64,000 nt of DNA from contig CM034239.1 in assembly GCA_019916065.1 (NCBI GenBank), positions 39,394,419 to 39,458,418 of the forward strand, in the 5' to 3' direction. Under the pieces are notes generated by a model, which saw nothing but the letters and a program-made list of their open reading frames with translations, was not told the DNA's origin and searched no databases. This document shows positions 33,859 through 45,156 of the stretch, one piece after another (position 1 is the first letter of the stretch; the number at the start of each line of letters is the position of its first letter). This stretch comes from Vitellaria paradoxa (Eukaryota > Streptophyta > Magnoliopsida > Ericales > Sapotaceae). The translations under genes were made by a program, and so were the position numbers.

Positions 33859-35869
33859 TCTATATCTATATCTAATATTAAAAGAATGTTTATATCTCTC
33901 TCTTCTCCTACATTCTAATCTCATAGGACATGCTCCAACATTCTCCATCCTCCAATACTCTTTTCTTTCACGAAATCTTCACTTCTTTTCGTCTCGTATC
34001 GATGAAGACTATAACTACACTTTTTTAGAAAGCCGCTAAGGTTATGTATATACTCTTAATCAATATGAAGTAAGTTCATAAATTCTTAAAATGTAACTAC
34101 TTATCTATTACTATTACGAATTAAATTTAAAAACATATTTCAAAAAAATAAAATTTAAAAACATAGAAAAAAAAATTTCTAAATAATAAGTAGACTAGGG
34201 AAAAGGATTATAAGTTATTGAATACTAATTAAATTAAGAAAAAAATTAAACTTATATCACAATAACAATGCTTAATATATTTAAATTTAAAAACAAAAAA
34301 AAATATCTAAATATTAATTAGGCTTGGAAATAATTTTTTTTTTAAATTTAAATTAGTTGTGTTGGCCATTAGGTTAAAAAACCATTTAATAATACTCAAA
34401 ATCTGAGTTATTTTATTTGAATTATATGTGTAAAGCACAATATACAACATAAGATTGATGATGATGGTAATATAATAATTTAATTTGATTTATTTTTATA
34501 ATATCAATCGAAATTTTATTTTAAAAACGAAGAGAAAAAGCAAGTGTTAAAATTTTAAAATATTCATCCTTCCAAAAGTGGACGAAAATAGAGAGAAGAA
34601 AAAATGAATTAATGAAAATTTCAAAATAACATATTTTATTATAAAATAAAGAATAAAAAAATGAAACAATGTCCTAGGCCTTATTAAATTGATAATCTTC
34701 CAACTTTTCAATAAGTTTAATGGTAAATAACGATACAAACTTTCTTTTCCTTCTATTTTCTCAACTCACAAATAAAGGGAAAGAAAATAATTATCTCTCT
34801 CTAAACCCTCAAAAAAATCCAAAAAAAAAAAAAAAAAAACGTATTATCACTTATTTCACCTCTTCTCTCCTAACAAATAGTTTCTTTTATTTTTACTTCA
34901 CTTTCTTAAACTCACAAATGAAGCGGTAAACCAAATCCTAAGTGCATTCTCTCTATTTATTATTTAATCTTACTTTTTTTTTCCTTAGAAATTCCAAAAT
35001 TAAATTCTCTCTCCCCTCTTCTATTTTCTAGTACTGTCTTTCCTAATTTTACTTCATTTTGTCCACATTGGTATATGACCACAATTCAATTTTTTCCTTT
35101 GTTCACTAAGGTTGTGGCATATGATCTTAAATAATGTAAAGTTAACTTATGGGCACCTAAAAATGTATCCAATTGCTTATTGCTTGTTCAAACACATGAA
35201 GAATTGAATTTAAAAAAAAAAGAAAAAATGCCTATATTAAATATATTTTAACTTTAAAAAAAAAAGAAAAATACATAAATATTAATCAAGTGTGGGAGCA
35301 ATTTTTCTTTAAAAAAATCAAATTTTAAAGTTAAATTAGTCGTGTTGATAATTTGGTTGAAAAATCTATGAATACTACTCAATATGTGACTCATTTTATA
35401 AAGTAAACGTACAATTAAACAAATAATATTTTTCATTTGAGTATTTTTATAATCAAAAAATTATTTTAATACAATTAAGAATAATATTTTTAACTCAAGA
35501 TTTTACGAAATGAATCAAAAATAAAAATGTATATTAAAATTGACAAATATTTTGAAATAAAAATGAGGTTGGACGATTAGTTATGTTTGAGATTTAATAT
35601 ATATTTTAGGTCCAAACTTCATTTTTGGAATTAAGTCAGATCAAGATTTTGTAAAAAAACAAATTTTAGTACTTATATATAAGCTTATCTTTATCAACTT
35701 TATCGGATCACTGAAACTAACATAAATAAAAAATATAAATATACAAAAATAACTCAATAACTATTTTATGATATATAAATTTTTATTAAAATATTTTATA
35801 ATATATTGAAAATTTACTTTTTTTCATTAAAAAATATTTACAATTCTATACATTGCATGGGAACACTAG
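33859..35869 (+). mobile_element. Nonautonomous Helitron, ~2.0 kb
   Basis: The 5' end TCTATATCTATATCTAATAT follows an A. The 3' end reads ACATTGCATGGGAACACTAG and is followed by T. This fits Helitron rules: 5' TC, 3' CTAG, insertion between A and T, and a degenerate version of the GC hairpin (CCGTGCATTGCACGGG-type) just inside the 3' end. No Rep/helicase coding is present. Two internal blocks near 34240-34400 and 35220-35400 resemble one another and recur inverted in intron 3 of the NB-LRR gene. Short open frames inside are low complexity. Confidence 0.6.
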
Positions 35870-36111
35870 TTATAAAAATGATACGTCTTATCCCCCAATT
35901 CTAGACCTACAACTATGGGTCTCTGCCGCACCAAGGAAAAAAAATTTGCAAAAGATTGCGATGGTTTACTTTTTTTTAACTAAAAAAATAGATCCAATTA
36001 AAAAAAAAAATCATCACATAGTCATATGCATGAACATTCAATAGAGGATTTTTTTTTTTTGGGGGGGGGGAGTGTGGTTAACTAGATTTTTACTTTATCA
36101 AGCTTCATGTT
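35870..36111. other. Intergenic DNA with a T12/G10 homopolymer junction
   Basis: A run of T (about 36049-36060) is followed directly by a run of G (36061-36070). No gene was recognised. The G run may be unreliable in length. Confidence 0.6.
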
Positions 36112-37000
36112 GTTTTTAGTATACTACCTTGTAGCTTCAAATGCAACACTTTACCCCCTGATTGCGCTATAGTGCATTTTTCAAAAATTTCCTCTAAATT
36201 AACTAAAATTAATTTTATTTTAGCTCATAGTATTTTTAAATGCAACCCTAATCCTTCATGGTCTAGGACTTACTGAGAAAGTTTGATAGACAATATATAC
36301 ACATGTAGGCAACTTTAGAGTATAAAACTCTCATATTTGCATGGTTTGATGAGAGGTAAACGCAGAAGCCTTCCTTGTACGGAAAAAAGACTAGTTTCCA
36401 ATCTAATAGAAAATATAAAACAAAATAACCTTCCAACAAAACTTCTAAAAAAAATAAAAACTTTACAACTGAAAAAGACCACATTTGACTTGCACCACTA
36501 GAAAATAACCTTAACGAGTAATAAAGAGATATATAAGGAGAAAAAATGAAAATAAAACTTATGCTGCAAAAAGATATTATTTTCATTGACTGAAATTTTA
36601 TTATAAAATAAAAATATTTTAATTATTGTGCTTGAAATCATAGTTAATTTAGAACCAAAAAAAAGAGGCTAACAATTACACTGTCACAAATGGTGGGGAG
36701 AGAGAAATAAGGATAGAAAAATAAAAATAAAAATTTACGAGGCAAAATTTTGTTATTTAAATTGATTAGTTTCAATATAAAACAAAAATATTTTCTAATT
36801 AATGTACTTTAACGGTAGCTACAAGGAGGGTTTAGTTTGCATTTAAAAATATAGAGAGCTAAAGTGAAAATGATCTTAAAACTTAATTCAGTTGAAAAAG
36901 TTAATAATTGCCCTTCAACGCTTACCACAAGGAAGTTAAGCGTTGTATTTAAAAATGTAGGGAGGTAAATCGAAAATGGGCTTAAGCTAAACTCAGCTCA
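36112..37000. mobile_element. Putative inverted-repeat element, ~0.89 kb
   Basis: The left part (36112-36260) and the reverse complement of the right part (36810-37000) share ordered words, for example TTTTAGCTC...TATTTTTAAATGCAA and ACC(T/C)TCCTTGTAGCT-like text. A half-copy of the right arm is duplicated (36830-36870 and 36930-36970). It is noncoding inside, with no recognised target duplication. Confidence 0.4.
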
Positions 37001-37389
37001 GTTCCCCCTTCCTCTTCCTATAAGGTATATAGAAATGGGTAACTTACAATTACCACCTTAAAGATTTAGCTAATAACAAGTAAGTACCGTTAATATTTAA
37101 TATTTGCACTCTCATTCCTTATTTTGAAATGAATGTTAAATGGAAAGTAGCTAAGGTAATGTAGAAAAATCATATAAGATGTTACTTTTATTCATTTTGA
37201 CTATATAAAATGGTCAAAGCGCTACTGAGATCATCAAATGCTATTAAAAATTAAAAAAAAAAAGAGTCTTTTGTAGCACTCGGTATTTATTTTTGGCCTA
37301 TAATTGAGATTTTTGGCCTAAATATTTGGAACTGAGATTTTGTCTGAGTTACTGATTTTATTTTATTTTTTTGGGAATTTCCTCGAGTT
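37001..37389. other. Intergenic DNA, no feature recognised
   Basis: Noncoding; no element ends recognised. Confidence 0.5.
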
Positions 37390-37680
37390 TACTCCGAAGG
37401 CACATTTGGTTGCATTTAGTTGGCGAGGTGATCGGACTTGGCTTTGTTTTTATGACCATGTAATCAATGTACACCTCTATTATCCGCTAGATCTGGGAAC
37501 TGAACATCCTTGTGACTAGCCTTTGATCGGTAGCCTTAGTATTATTGAGGCCAAATGACATCACTTTGTAGCAGTATATCCCCAAGGTGTGATGAATGAC
37601 TTTTTCTCCTGATCGAGCTCGAACATGGGGATCTGCTAATGTCCCAGTAGGCATTGAGAAAGCTCATATCTTGTGTCTCG
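37390..37680 (-). pseudogene. Ty3/gypsy reverse transcriptase fragment
   Basis: The minus-strand frame reads GIYCYKVMSFGLNN, then QRLVTRMF, then EVYIDYMVIKTK. This corresponds to the RT palm, including the YxDD box, here YIDY with the second catalytic Asp changed to Tyr. A stop lies between QRLVTRMFSSQI and the YIDY box. Other frames nearby continue the domain, so frameshifts are present. It is an inactive relic, on the same strand as the repeat array and the primer-binding-like site that follow at higher coordinates. Confidence 0.75.
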
Positions 37681-37689
37681 TGGTGGTAT

Positions 37690-39655
37690 TTACCAGTTGG
37701 TTAATTTTTATCTATTTGAATTTATAGGAAATCTCCTACCTCACCTCAAAGTAGGACTACGGCTCCTGCATACTCATTGGGAGCGTTCAGGTTATGTGCG
37801 AATAAAGGTGCCACAAGAAGGTTGCCTCTCCATATCATGTGCATGGATTTACCTAGTGAATCAACCAAGCTATCACCAATTCTTGCTCCTTGAGCTTGAT
37901 CTCCGCGTGGTATTGGTTCAGGGTCATAAGGTCTTACTTGTCAGAGTCTAAACTACAGTGCCTCCTTGATTTTCTATTGATTGGTGACTTCAATCTATTT
38001 GAGTTTATAGGAAATCTCCTACCTCACCTTAAAGTAAGACTACGGCTCCTGCATGCTTATCGGGAGCATTTAGGTTATGTGCGATTAAAGATACCACGAG
38101 AAGGTTACCTCTCCATATCATGTGCATGGATTTGCCTAGTGAATAAACCAAGCTACTCCCTAAAGATCACCAATTCTTGCTCCCTGAGCTTGATTTCCAC
38201 ATGGTATTGGCTCAAAGTCTCACTTGTCAGAGTTAAAACTAGAGTGCCTCCTTAATTTTTTATTGATGGTGACTTTGATCTATTTGAGTTTATAAGAAAT
38301 CTCCTACCTCACCTCAAAGTAAGATTACGGCTCCTACGTGCTCATCGGGAGCGTTCAGGTTATGTGCGATTAGAGGTACCACAAAAAGGTTGCCTCTCAT
38401 ATAATTTGCATGGATTTGCCTAGTGAATAAACCAAGTTGCTCCCTAAGGATCACCAATTCTTGCTCCCTGAGCTTGGTCTCCACGTGGTATTGGCTCAGG
38501 GTCACAAGGTCTCACTTGTCAGAGTCTAAACTAAAGTGACTGCTTGATTTTCTAATGACAGGTGACTTCGATCTATTTGGGTTTATAAGAAATCTCCTAC
38601 CTCACCTCAAAGTAGGACTATGACTCCTGCGTGCTCATTGAGAGCATTTAGGTTATGTACGATAAGAGGTGCCACGAGAAAGTTGCCTCTCCATATCATG
38701 TGCATGGATTTGCCAAGTGAATAAACAAAGTTGCTCCCTAAGGATCATCAATTCTTGCTCCATGAGCAGTTTTGAGCTCCACGTGGTATTGGCTCAGAGT
38801 CTCACTTGTCAAAGTCTAAACTAGAGTGCCTCTTTGATTTTCTATTGACTGGTGACTTCGATCTATTTGAGTTTATAGGAAACCTCCTACCTCACCTCAA
38901 AGTAGAACTACGGTTCCTGCGTGCTCATCGGGAGCGTTCAGGTTAAGTGCGATTAGAGGTGCCACGAAAGGTTGCCTTTCCATATCATATGCATATATTT
39001 TCCTAGTGAATAAACCAAGTTGCTCCCTAAGGATCACCAATTCTTGCTCCCTGAGCTTGATCTCCACGTGGTATTGGCTCAGAGTCTCACATGTCAGAGT
39101 CTAAACTAGAGTGCCTCCTTGATTTTCTATTGATTGGTGACTTCGATCTATTTGAGTTTATAAAAAATCTCCTACCATACCTCAAAGAAGGACTACGGCT
39201 CTTACGTGCTCATCGGGAACGTTCAGGTTATGTGCGATTAGAGGTGCCATGAGAAGGTTGCCTCACCATATCATGTGCATAAATTTGCCTAGTGAATAAA
39301 CCAAGTTTTTTTTTTTTTTTGGTAATTAATGAATAAACCAAGTTGCTCCCTAAGGACCACCAATTCTTGCTCCATGAGCTTAATCTCCAAGTGGTATAGT
39401 CTCTGGGTCATAGGGTCTTACTTGTCAGAGTAGAGTGACTCCTTGATTTTCTATTAACTGGTGGCTTTAATCTATTTGAGTTTATAGGAAATCAAGTAGG
39501 ACTACGGCTCCTACATGCTCATCGAGAGCGTTCAAGTTATGTGCGATTAAAGGTGCCACGAGAACGTTGTCTCTCCATATCAAGTGCATGGATTTCCCTA
39601 GTAAATAAACCAAGCTGCTCCCTAAAGATCACCAATTCTTGCTCCTTGAGCTTGA
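37690..39655 (-). repeat. Tandem array of ~285-295-bp units, seven direct copies, gag-like on the minus strand
   Basis: The word AATCTCCTACCTCACCT starts units near 37730, 38012, 38298, 38591, 38881 (variant), 39166 and 39490 (deleted variant). Each copy reads on the minus strand as HVEIKLREQELVILREQLGL and FTR(Q/E)IHA with scattered stops. This looks like coiled-coil sequence from the gag region of a gypsy element. Unit lengths are not multiples of three, so the array cannot be one open frame. Unit 6 carries a ~35-base insertion with a T run (39306-39340). Open frames on either strand here are fragments of this array. Confidence 0.85.
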
Positions 39656-39935
39656 CAATATGACCCTGAGCCAATACTATGTGGAGATCAAGCTTAGGGA
39701 GCAAGCATTGGTGATCCTTAGGGAACAACTTGGGGTTTATTCACTAGGCACATCCATGCACATGATATAGAGAAGCAACTTTCTCATGGCTAATCACACA
39801 TAACCTGAACAATCCCGATGAGCACGCAGGAGCCGTAATCTTACTTTGAGGTGAGGTAGGAGATTTCCTAAAAACTCAAATAGATCGAAGTCACCAGTCA
39901 ATAGAAAATCAATGAGCCACTTTAGTTTAGACCCT
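39656..39935 (+). repeat. Inverted eighth unit of the same array
   Basis: From 39656 the sequence is the reverse complement of the preceding units: GAGATCAAGCTTAGGGAGCA, TTTATTCACTAGGCACATCC, GAGGTGAGGTAGGAGATTTC, and AATAGATCGAAGTCACCAG. The array thus ends in a head-to-head junction at about 39655, and the two sides could fold into a long hairpin. Confidence 0.9.
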
Positions 39936-40350
39936 GTCACCATTAGTTTCGTGACAATGATCTCCATGACATCTAGTCCATTGGGGCTGCCAGGCCCCTG
40001 AAATATTTTCGACCTAAACCTGGGGGGAATTCGGGACTATTCTATCTCAGACATGTGGGCTACAGTCTTTCTATAGCCTGTTGGTGAATATGATCCACTG
40101 ATCCAAATCATCTTTGCTTGTGATAAAATTTTCGCAGGAATATTGATTGTTTCCCACAAACAACGCTAATTGGAGTGTCAAAAAACTCAGATGGTCCTGA
40201 ATGAACCATCTAATTGACACCCTATGAACAATGTGACTGGATGGTGATGGTTGTCTCGATTGGATTGTAGGTAAGCTTTGTCTCTTCTGCCGAAGACTTC
40301 GAACACTTGAAAAAGCTATCAATTGAGCGAGGTATGACTGAATACCCCTC
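39936..40350 (-). mobile_element. Leader and primer-binding-like site of the minus-strand gypsy relic
   Basis: On the minus strand, AGCGTTGTTTGTGGGAAAC (about 40150-40168) resembles the GGCGCCGT(T/C)TGTGGGAAC leader that follows the 5' LTR in many plant gypsy elements. If so, the LTR would lie at higher coordinates and the coding region at lower ones, which fits the array and RT fragment. The match is imperfect and the LTR end is not defined. Confidence 0.45.
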
Positions 40351-40655
40351 CAATGGTCAAGTTTACCTCATTGGAGAACAAAAATGAGAGTAAACAAGAG
40401 GGCAGAGTTTTAGTAAGGTCTTTAGTGTCTAACTTTTTCCTTTTATATTATATTGCTTGGTTATATAATTATAGATATAGACCCAATCCACCTTCCCAAG
40501 TGTTGAACTACGTGCAAATGTGGGGAATGATGCTAAAACATGGGAAGAGGCTTAAAGAACAAAGCAATTCCCTCCTTTCCCATGTCTGCCATTGCAGACG
40601 CGCTGAAGGTGTGGAAGCGTGGATGCTTGCCTCATGTCCGAATTATAACCTCTAG
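40351..40655. other. Possible LTR-internal DNA, no gene recognised
   Basis: The open frame here (plus strand, 40353-40655) has no recognisable family. The region may be part of the LTR of the relic at 37.4-40.2 kb. Confidence 0.3.
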
Positions 40656-42960
40656 TTACCATTTAAATTATTAGGGATATGTTTGGGGAGTGTTTGGCTT
40701 TGATTTGGAACTTAGCAGATTTTTTTCCAAACCATGATCTGTTGTTCACACGGCTATCATCTTCTCGTACGCGTGATGTATCTAAGTGTGGGGTGTGCCC
40801 ATGGGGTATCTTGATGCTTAGCGTGTGCATGCCATTTCCAATCTTGTGTGCACAATCTCTTTTGGGTTTATATTCTACCATCAATTCTTTTTTTTTGGTT
40901 TTTCAAAGTATTATTACTCCTTTAAGCTGATAGCTCCATCCATGTGATGCCATGTTGCCTAGCCTATTCTAACCTACTCTTCTTCCTTTACTAAGCATAG
41001 TCATCATCTTTCATTCTTTTTTATTCTCTTCCTCATATTTCAAACTTTTGTGGTTGTGTGTGTTATACAGTTGATATAGACACGAAGAGTGAGGTTTATA
41101 TTTGAGTTTGAAAGAAATAATGGTTATTTTGAATTTTGTGAGTTCCAGTGTTGATAGTGGAGTTGATTTGTGTCTGTGGTTGGGTCTTTCAGTGGACTTC
41201 AGTTGAGAATTTAAGGTGTTGGTTATGGTTTTCATCTTTCCCTTCCAGCATCATCATCTTCAATCTTATCTTCTCCTTTCTGACTTGGTATAGAGGTATG
41301 GTTCTTCCTTAGTAGTATGTGTAGATGATCGAAAGGGCCTTTCATATGCTTTGAAATTGGGATTAATGTAATGATTAAAGAATGTGTATATATATGAATG
41401 TCTATAAAAAGAGAGAGTGATAAATGTTAACCTCTTTTGATAAATCGGGACTTCTTGCTGTCAATTGATTTATAAATGTTGTTTATATCTACTCCTAGTA
41501 TAACATTGCATGTCTTTATTTAGGAAATTTGGAAATTGTTATGTTTAATCATTAGATGGATGCAGAAACTAGAAATAAATAATATCTAATTCTAATTGCA
41601 GGAGCTCTGTCATGAGCACACAAGTCTTATTCTTGTGTGCACGCCTGCAAACACCTCACTCCCCATGCGTATGCCATCTTGCTCCTCGTACCACGCCAAA
41701 GAGGATTGTGCCTTGTGCACACCCAATAGTGTTTATCATGCTCATGCCTTTTGACCAGGTTGTCTCATGCACCCAAACTATGTTTACTGCACGTGACTAG
41801 CTAGGTCTACATCCCATGGACCTATTTGATGAGGCTTGGTGTGCATGCGACCCTGTCACTTGGTATATTTTTCACTTTTGTATTAAATGCTTTAATGTGA
41901 TGATTTATGTTATGATTTAATGTCTTATATAAGAAGGTTGAGATGTATTAGATCACTATCACTGAATGATTAACTAAGATTATGATAAAGTGTAATAATG
42001 GTATACCATTATAAGGAAATATATATACATATATAATATGTTAATTTTGAACTTTTTGAGTGTAGAGAGATACTAAAAATAGAGGCTATGATTATAACCA
42101 AAGTTGAAAATCTCGAAATCTATACAGGAATAGAGGGACTCACATCTAATACGTAAGTAGCCTACAAAGTAAGCCGAATGCTAATTTAGTGTGTATTTTA
42201 CTCTTGAGGTTTAACCCAAGTGGAAAACATGAATTCGTGGTTGTTCATTCTATGGCCAAGGTCATATGATGTGAGCATTTAATATACGTTTTGAATTAGG
42301 CTTTGTGGCCATAGGATCACCCGACAGAGTATCTAACCTATTGTATATTGATTTTGGTTATATTATGAGTTGAAAAATAATAAAATACTAAGTTAAATTT
42401 GTTTTGATGAGATGAGGAGATTGATTTCGATTATAGATATTAATTGTTAATGGTTGAGATGATTTAATTGTTATGATATGTTCATGTAGTAGCATGATAG
42501 GACATCTTTATGCTTAATTGTTTATAGCATGCTCTAGTAAGTGTACTCATTCCTCTACAAAATTTGATGCAGGTTTTGGTGCTAATTCCTAGGTAGGGAC
42601 TTCTAACCAAGAACAGTAGCCCCCTATTTTCTTTCCTTATACTTGTATTAACTTTTAGAAATTATTCATTCTATTCGTTTGATGCCTCAATAAGTTGAGA
42701 TTTAATGTATTTATTACACATTGATTTGATTGGCTTGTACGAGTCAAGTATTAACCCCGTTATTGTTATTCTTTTACATCACTATTACATCGTCCATGAC
42801 AATGACCTGATGGCTGTTTTGCCTTTTAATTATTTTTCGATTATTATATTTTATTCCGGCGGTTATACAGCTCTATTGGGTTGCAAGTTGTAATTATTAT
42901 AATGTGTTTGGATGTTTAATGGTTCACGCTTGAAGTTGTGAAATCTAAGGTATGAAAATA
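40656..42960 (+). mobile_element. LTR-like block related to the solo LTR at 14.0-16.8 kb
   Basis: The block has the higher GC patches and repeated GTGTGCAC/GCATGC words of the 15.2-16.6 kb region. It shares the phrase AGCTCTGTCATGAGCACAC with the reverse complement of about 15405-15435 (CTCTGTCATGCGCACAC). No coding frame is recognised. Boundaries are not defined, so the extent is approximate; it may combine with the relic next to it. Confidence 0.35.
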
Positions 42961-43042
42961 TATAAAATCAGTAAAAATTACTTGAACCGTTGATAAACTG
43001 ATGAACTATTTAAACTAATCACAAGTCAATAAAACCAACTAG

Positions 43043-44085
43043 TTCAATACTGTGAATAAGTAAAAAAAAAAAATCGTTTAAAAAATTAGCTTCATCTCAA
43101 CATCAATCATAAGGAGAAATTTGGAATAATGGAAAGACTTTGAATAAATTAAAAACATGATCAACTTGAAAAGGCATAGTATATTACTCAAAGTCACTTT
43201 ATTTATTATTTATTTTTACCTCTCACTAAAATATATAAATTATAAAATTAACAGTGACTAGTTTTAATTGAATATTACATTTTAATTAATACATTATTAT
43301 TTTAATAATTAATTTTATTAAATTTAATTAATCATAATAATGAATTCAATTAAAGTTTTGGTAAAATAAATCACTTTCATATTAAATCATTATTTAATTT
43401 CTAGAATGAAAAGTATTAATCTATTTTAATTTAAAATTTAATAAAAGCATTTTGATTAAATAAATTATTTTAATTATAAATTATATATATTTTTTATCTC
43501 TTTACTTCACCAATTGATGTAGAAGGTAAAAGTATCAATTATTGCATTGTATACGGATACATTATATCAACTATAAGTCTGGTAATTTTAGTAAGGGTAA
43601 TTAAACGGACAGTTATTAGAATTTCAAATTAAAGACTATCCAAATTAATTTATTCGTTACCATTATCAAGGAAAACTTGACCCGATATCTCCTGGTTTAT
43701 TTTCTTGATTATATATAAATATAATCTTTCCTCTACATAGGAATTTTGAGACTTGAAGTTTTATGTGTAATTAAGTGAAACTAATTCAAAAGTATGCAGA
43801 TGAGTTTAGAGAGATTAACTCTAAAGATCCTCTATTTTGGTTTGAAAAATAAGCCGGATTATTACACGCAAAGAGCCTATGCCTGGATTATTACACGCAA
43901 AGAGCTTATGCCTATACCTATGTGTTGATTAATTTAAAACCAAGTATAGGTGATCCACCGATTTCACTTTTTTTATTAAATTATTTTATAATTTCGCAAT
44001 TATTTCTTGAAATAATAAGGGACGCGCATACATACACAAGACCACAAATAGAAGTAATACAGAGGAACGGATAAGAGAATACTAG
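43043..44085. repeat. Compound repeat unit A (Y part plus start of X part)
   Basis: It shares a long ordered series of words with 45157-46120 (offset ~2114-2123) and in part with 57984-58420: TTCAATACTGTGA, CTCAAAGTCACTTTATTTAT, TAATTAAACGGACAG, TCGCTACCATTATCAAG-like, GATCCTCTATTTTGGTTT, and CAAGTATAGGTGATCCA. A 28-base segment containing GATTATTACACGCAAAGAGC is duplicated near 43856-43905. The unit is noncoding and its nature is unknown. Confidence 0.8.
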
Positions 44086-44620
44086 ATTAAAATTTTTATT
44101 TAATTGAATAAACTTAAAAATAATCCTAATTCAAATATGATATATGCATGTTTATAGAAATATAATCCTATTTGATTATTGATTAAAATATTTATTTTGT
44201 TATTTATCATTTTTTTATATTTTATTTAAATTTTTTTACATTAATTAAAATTTTTATGTAAATATTGGTATAGTTCTTTTAGTGATTTGCTCTTAAGCAA
44301 AAATTTATTTATTAATGAGGAGAAAATAACTTGATTAGACAAAAATAATATTATTTGTTTTAATTAAGATCAGTAACTAAGTTCTCTTAATTATTTCAGA
44401 TGATGAGCTATACTTTTAACGATTTGATTTTTTGTATTTTATACATTTCATTTGTGTATATTGAAAAAATTGTACTATTGATTGTAATACAATGTTTTTT
44501 TATTTTTTAATGTGATTGTCCATTTATTTTTTATTTCAATTTAAATATATTTTATTTTATTTTATATTTTTAAAATTACAAAATATAAAAAATTCATGCA
44601 TTGCGCTGAAGGCATAATCA

Positions 44621-44640
<20 letters not shown>
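44086..44640. mobile_element. AT-rich insertion ending in a Helitron-like 3' terminus
   Basis: The segment separates two partial copies of the compound repeat. Its right end, CATGCATTGCGCTGAAGG then CATAATCACTAA, followed by T, resembles plant Helitron 3' ends (short GC hairpin, CTRR, T flank). It abuts the (TA)n tract that is part of the repeat unit. No matching 5' end was identified, so it may be truncated. Confidence 0.35.

Positions 44641-44655
<15 letters not shown>
44623..44655. repeat. (TA)n microsatellite
   Basis: About 16 TA units, at the position where sister repeat units have shorter AT tracts (45860 and 58140). Confidence 0.95.
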
Positions 44656-44657
<2 letters not shown>

Positions 44658-45156
44658 ATTAATCTGTCGATCTATAAAACTAGTGTTTGGAGTAATAAAA
44701 AAGTGAGATAAATTGAGAGTTCGTAATGCGTGCAGTGAAAAAAAAATTGATATAATATAAAGTTAACAAAGATTTATAGAGTTTTTTCGAGATTGTTTGC
44801 AAATCAAACGGAGTTAAAGGAATCTATGTTGCGACTTAAAGTTGTAACTACAAAGAAGTAATATTAATTCAAAAGTCCGTAGATCAGTTTAAGGATAGAT
44901 TAAATATCTACAATGAAGCTTTTTTTATTTTTTATTTTTTTGTTCTCTAAAATTTATTTTATAAAAGGAAAGCACATATATATACAAGACCACAAATGAA
45001 AGTAATTGAATGAGGGAACTGAGATTAGGACAATAACACGTAAATCTGTCAAATAAATGAGGGCAAGGAAACATCAGAAATTAAAAATCATATATCTATG
45101 GATTTAAGGGTGGTGGTTTTGTAACCATCAGTTCCAGTATTTTTTATTTCAGTCAA
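44640..45156. repeat. Partial compound repeat unit A' (end of Y plus X part)
   Basis: 44640-44930 parallels the end of the Y part (CTATTAATCTGTCGATCTA, GACTTAAAGTTGTA, ATTCAAAAGTCCGTAGAT). 44960-45140 is the X part (ACAAGACCACAAATGAAAGTAAT, AAACATCAGAAATTAAAAAT), which recurs at 46490-46790 and 58775-59070. Confidence 0.65.

Noticed and set aside
36049..36071. T12/G10 homopolymer junction as a regulatory or quadruplex element
   Set aside because: A single G run without spacing does not form the usual quadruplex pattern, and its length may be a sequencing artefact.
37690..39935. A CRISPR-like array
   Set aside because: The units are ~290 bp, contiguous without spacers, and carry gag-like coding sequence in a plant context.
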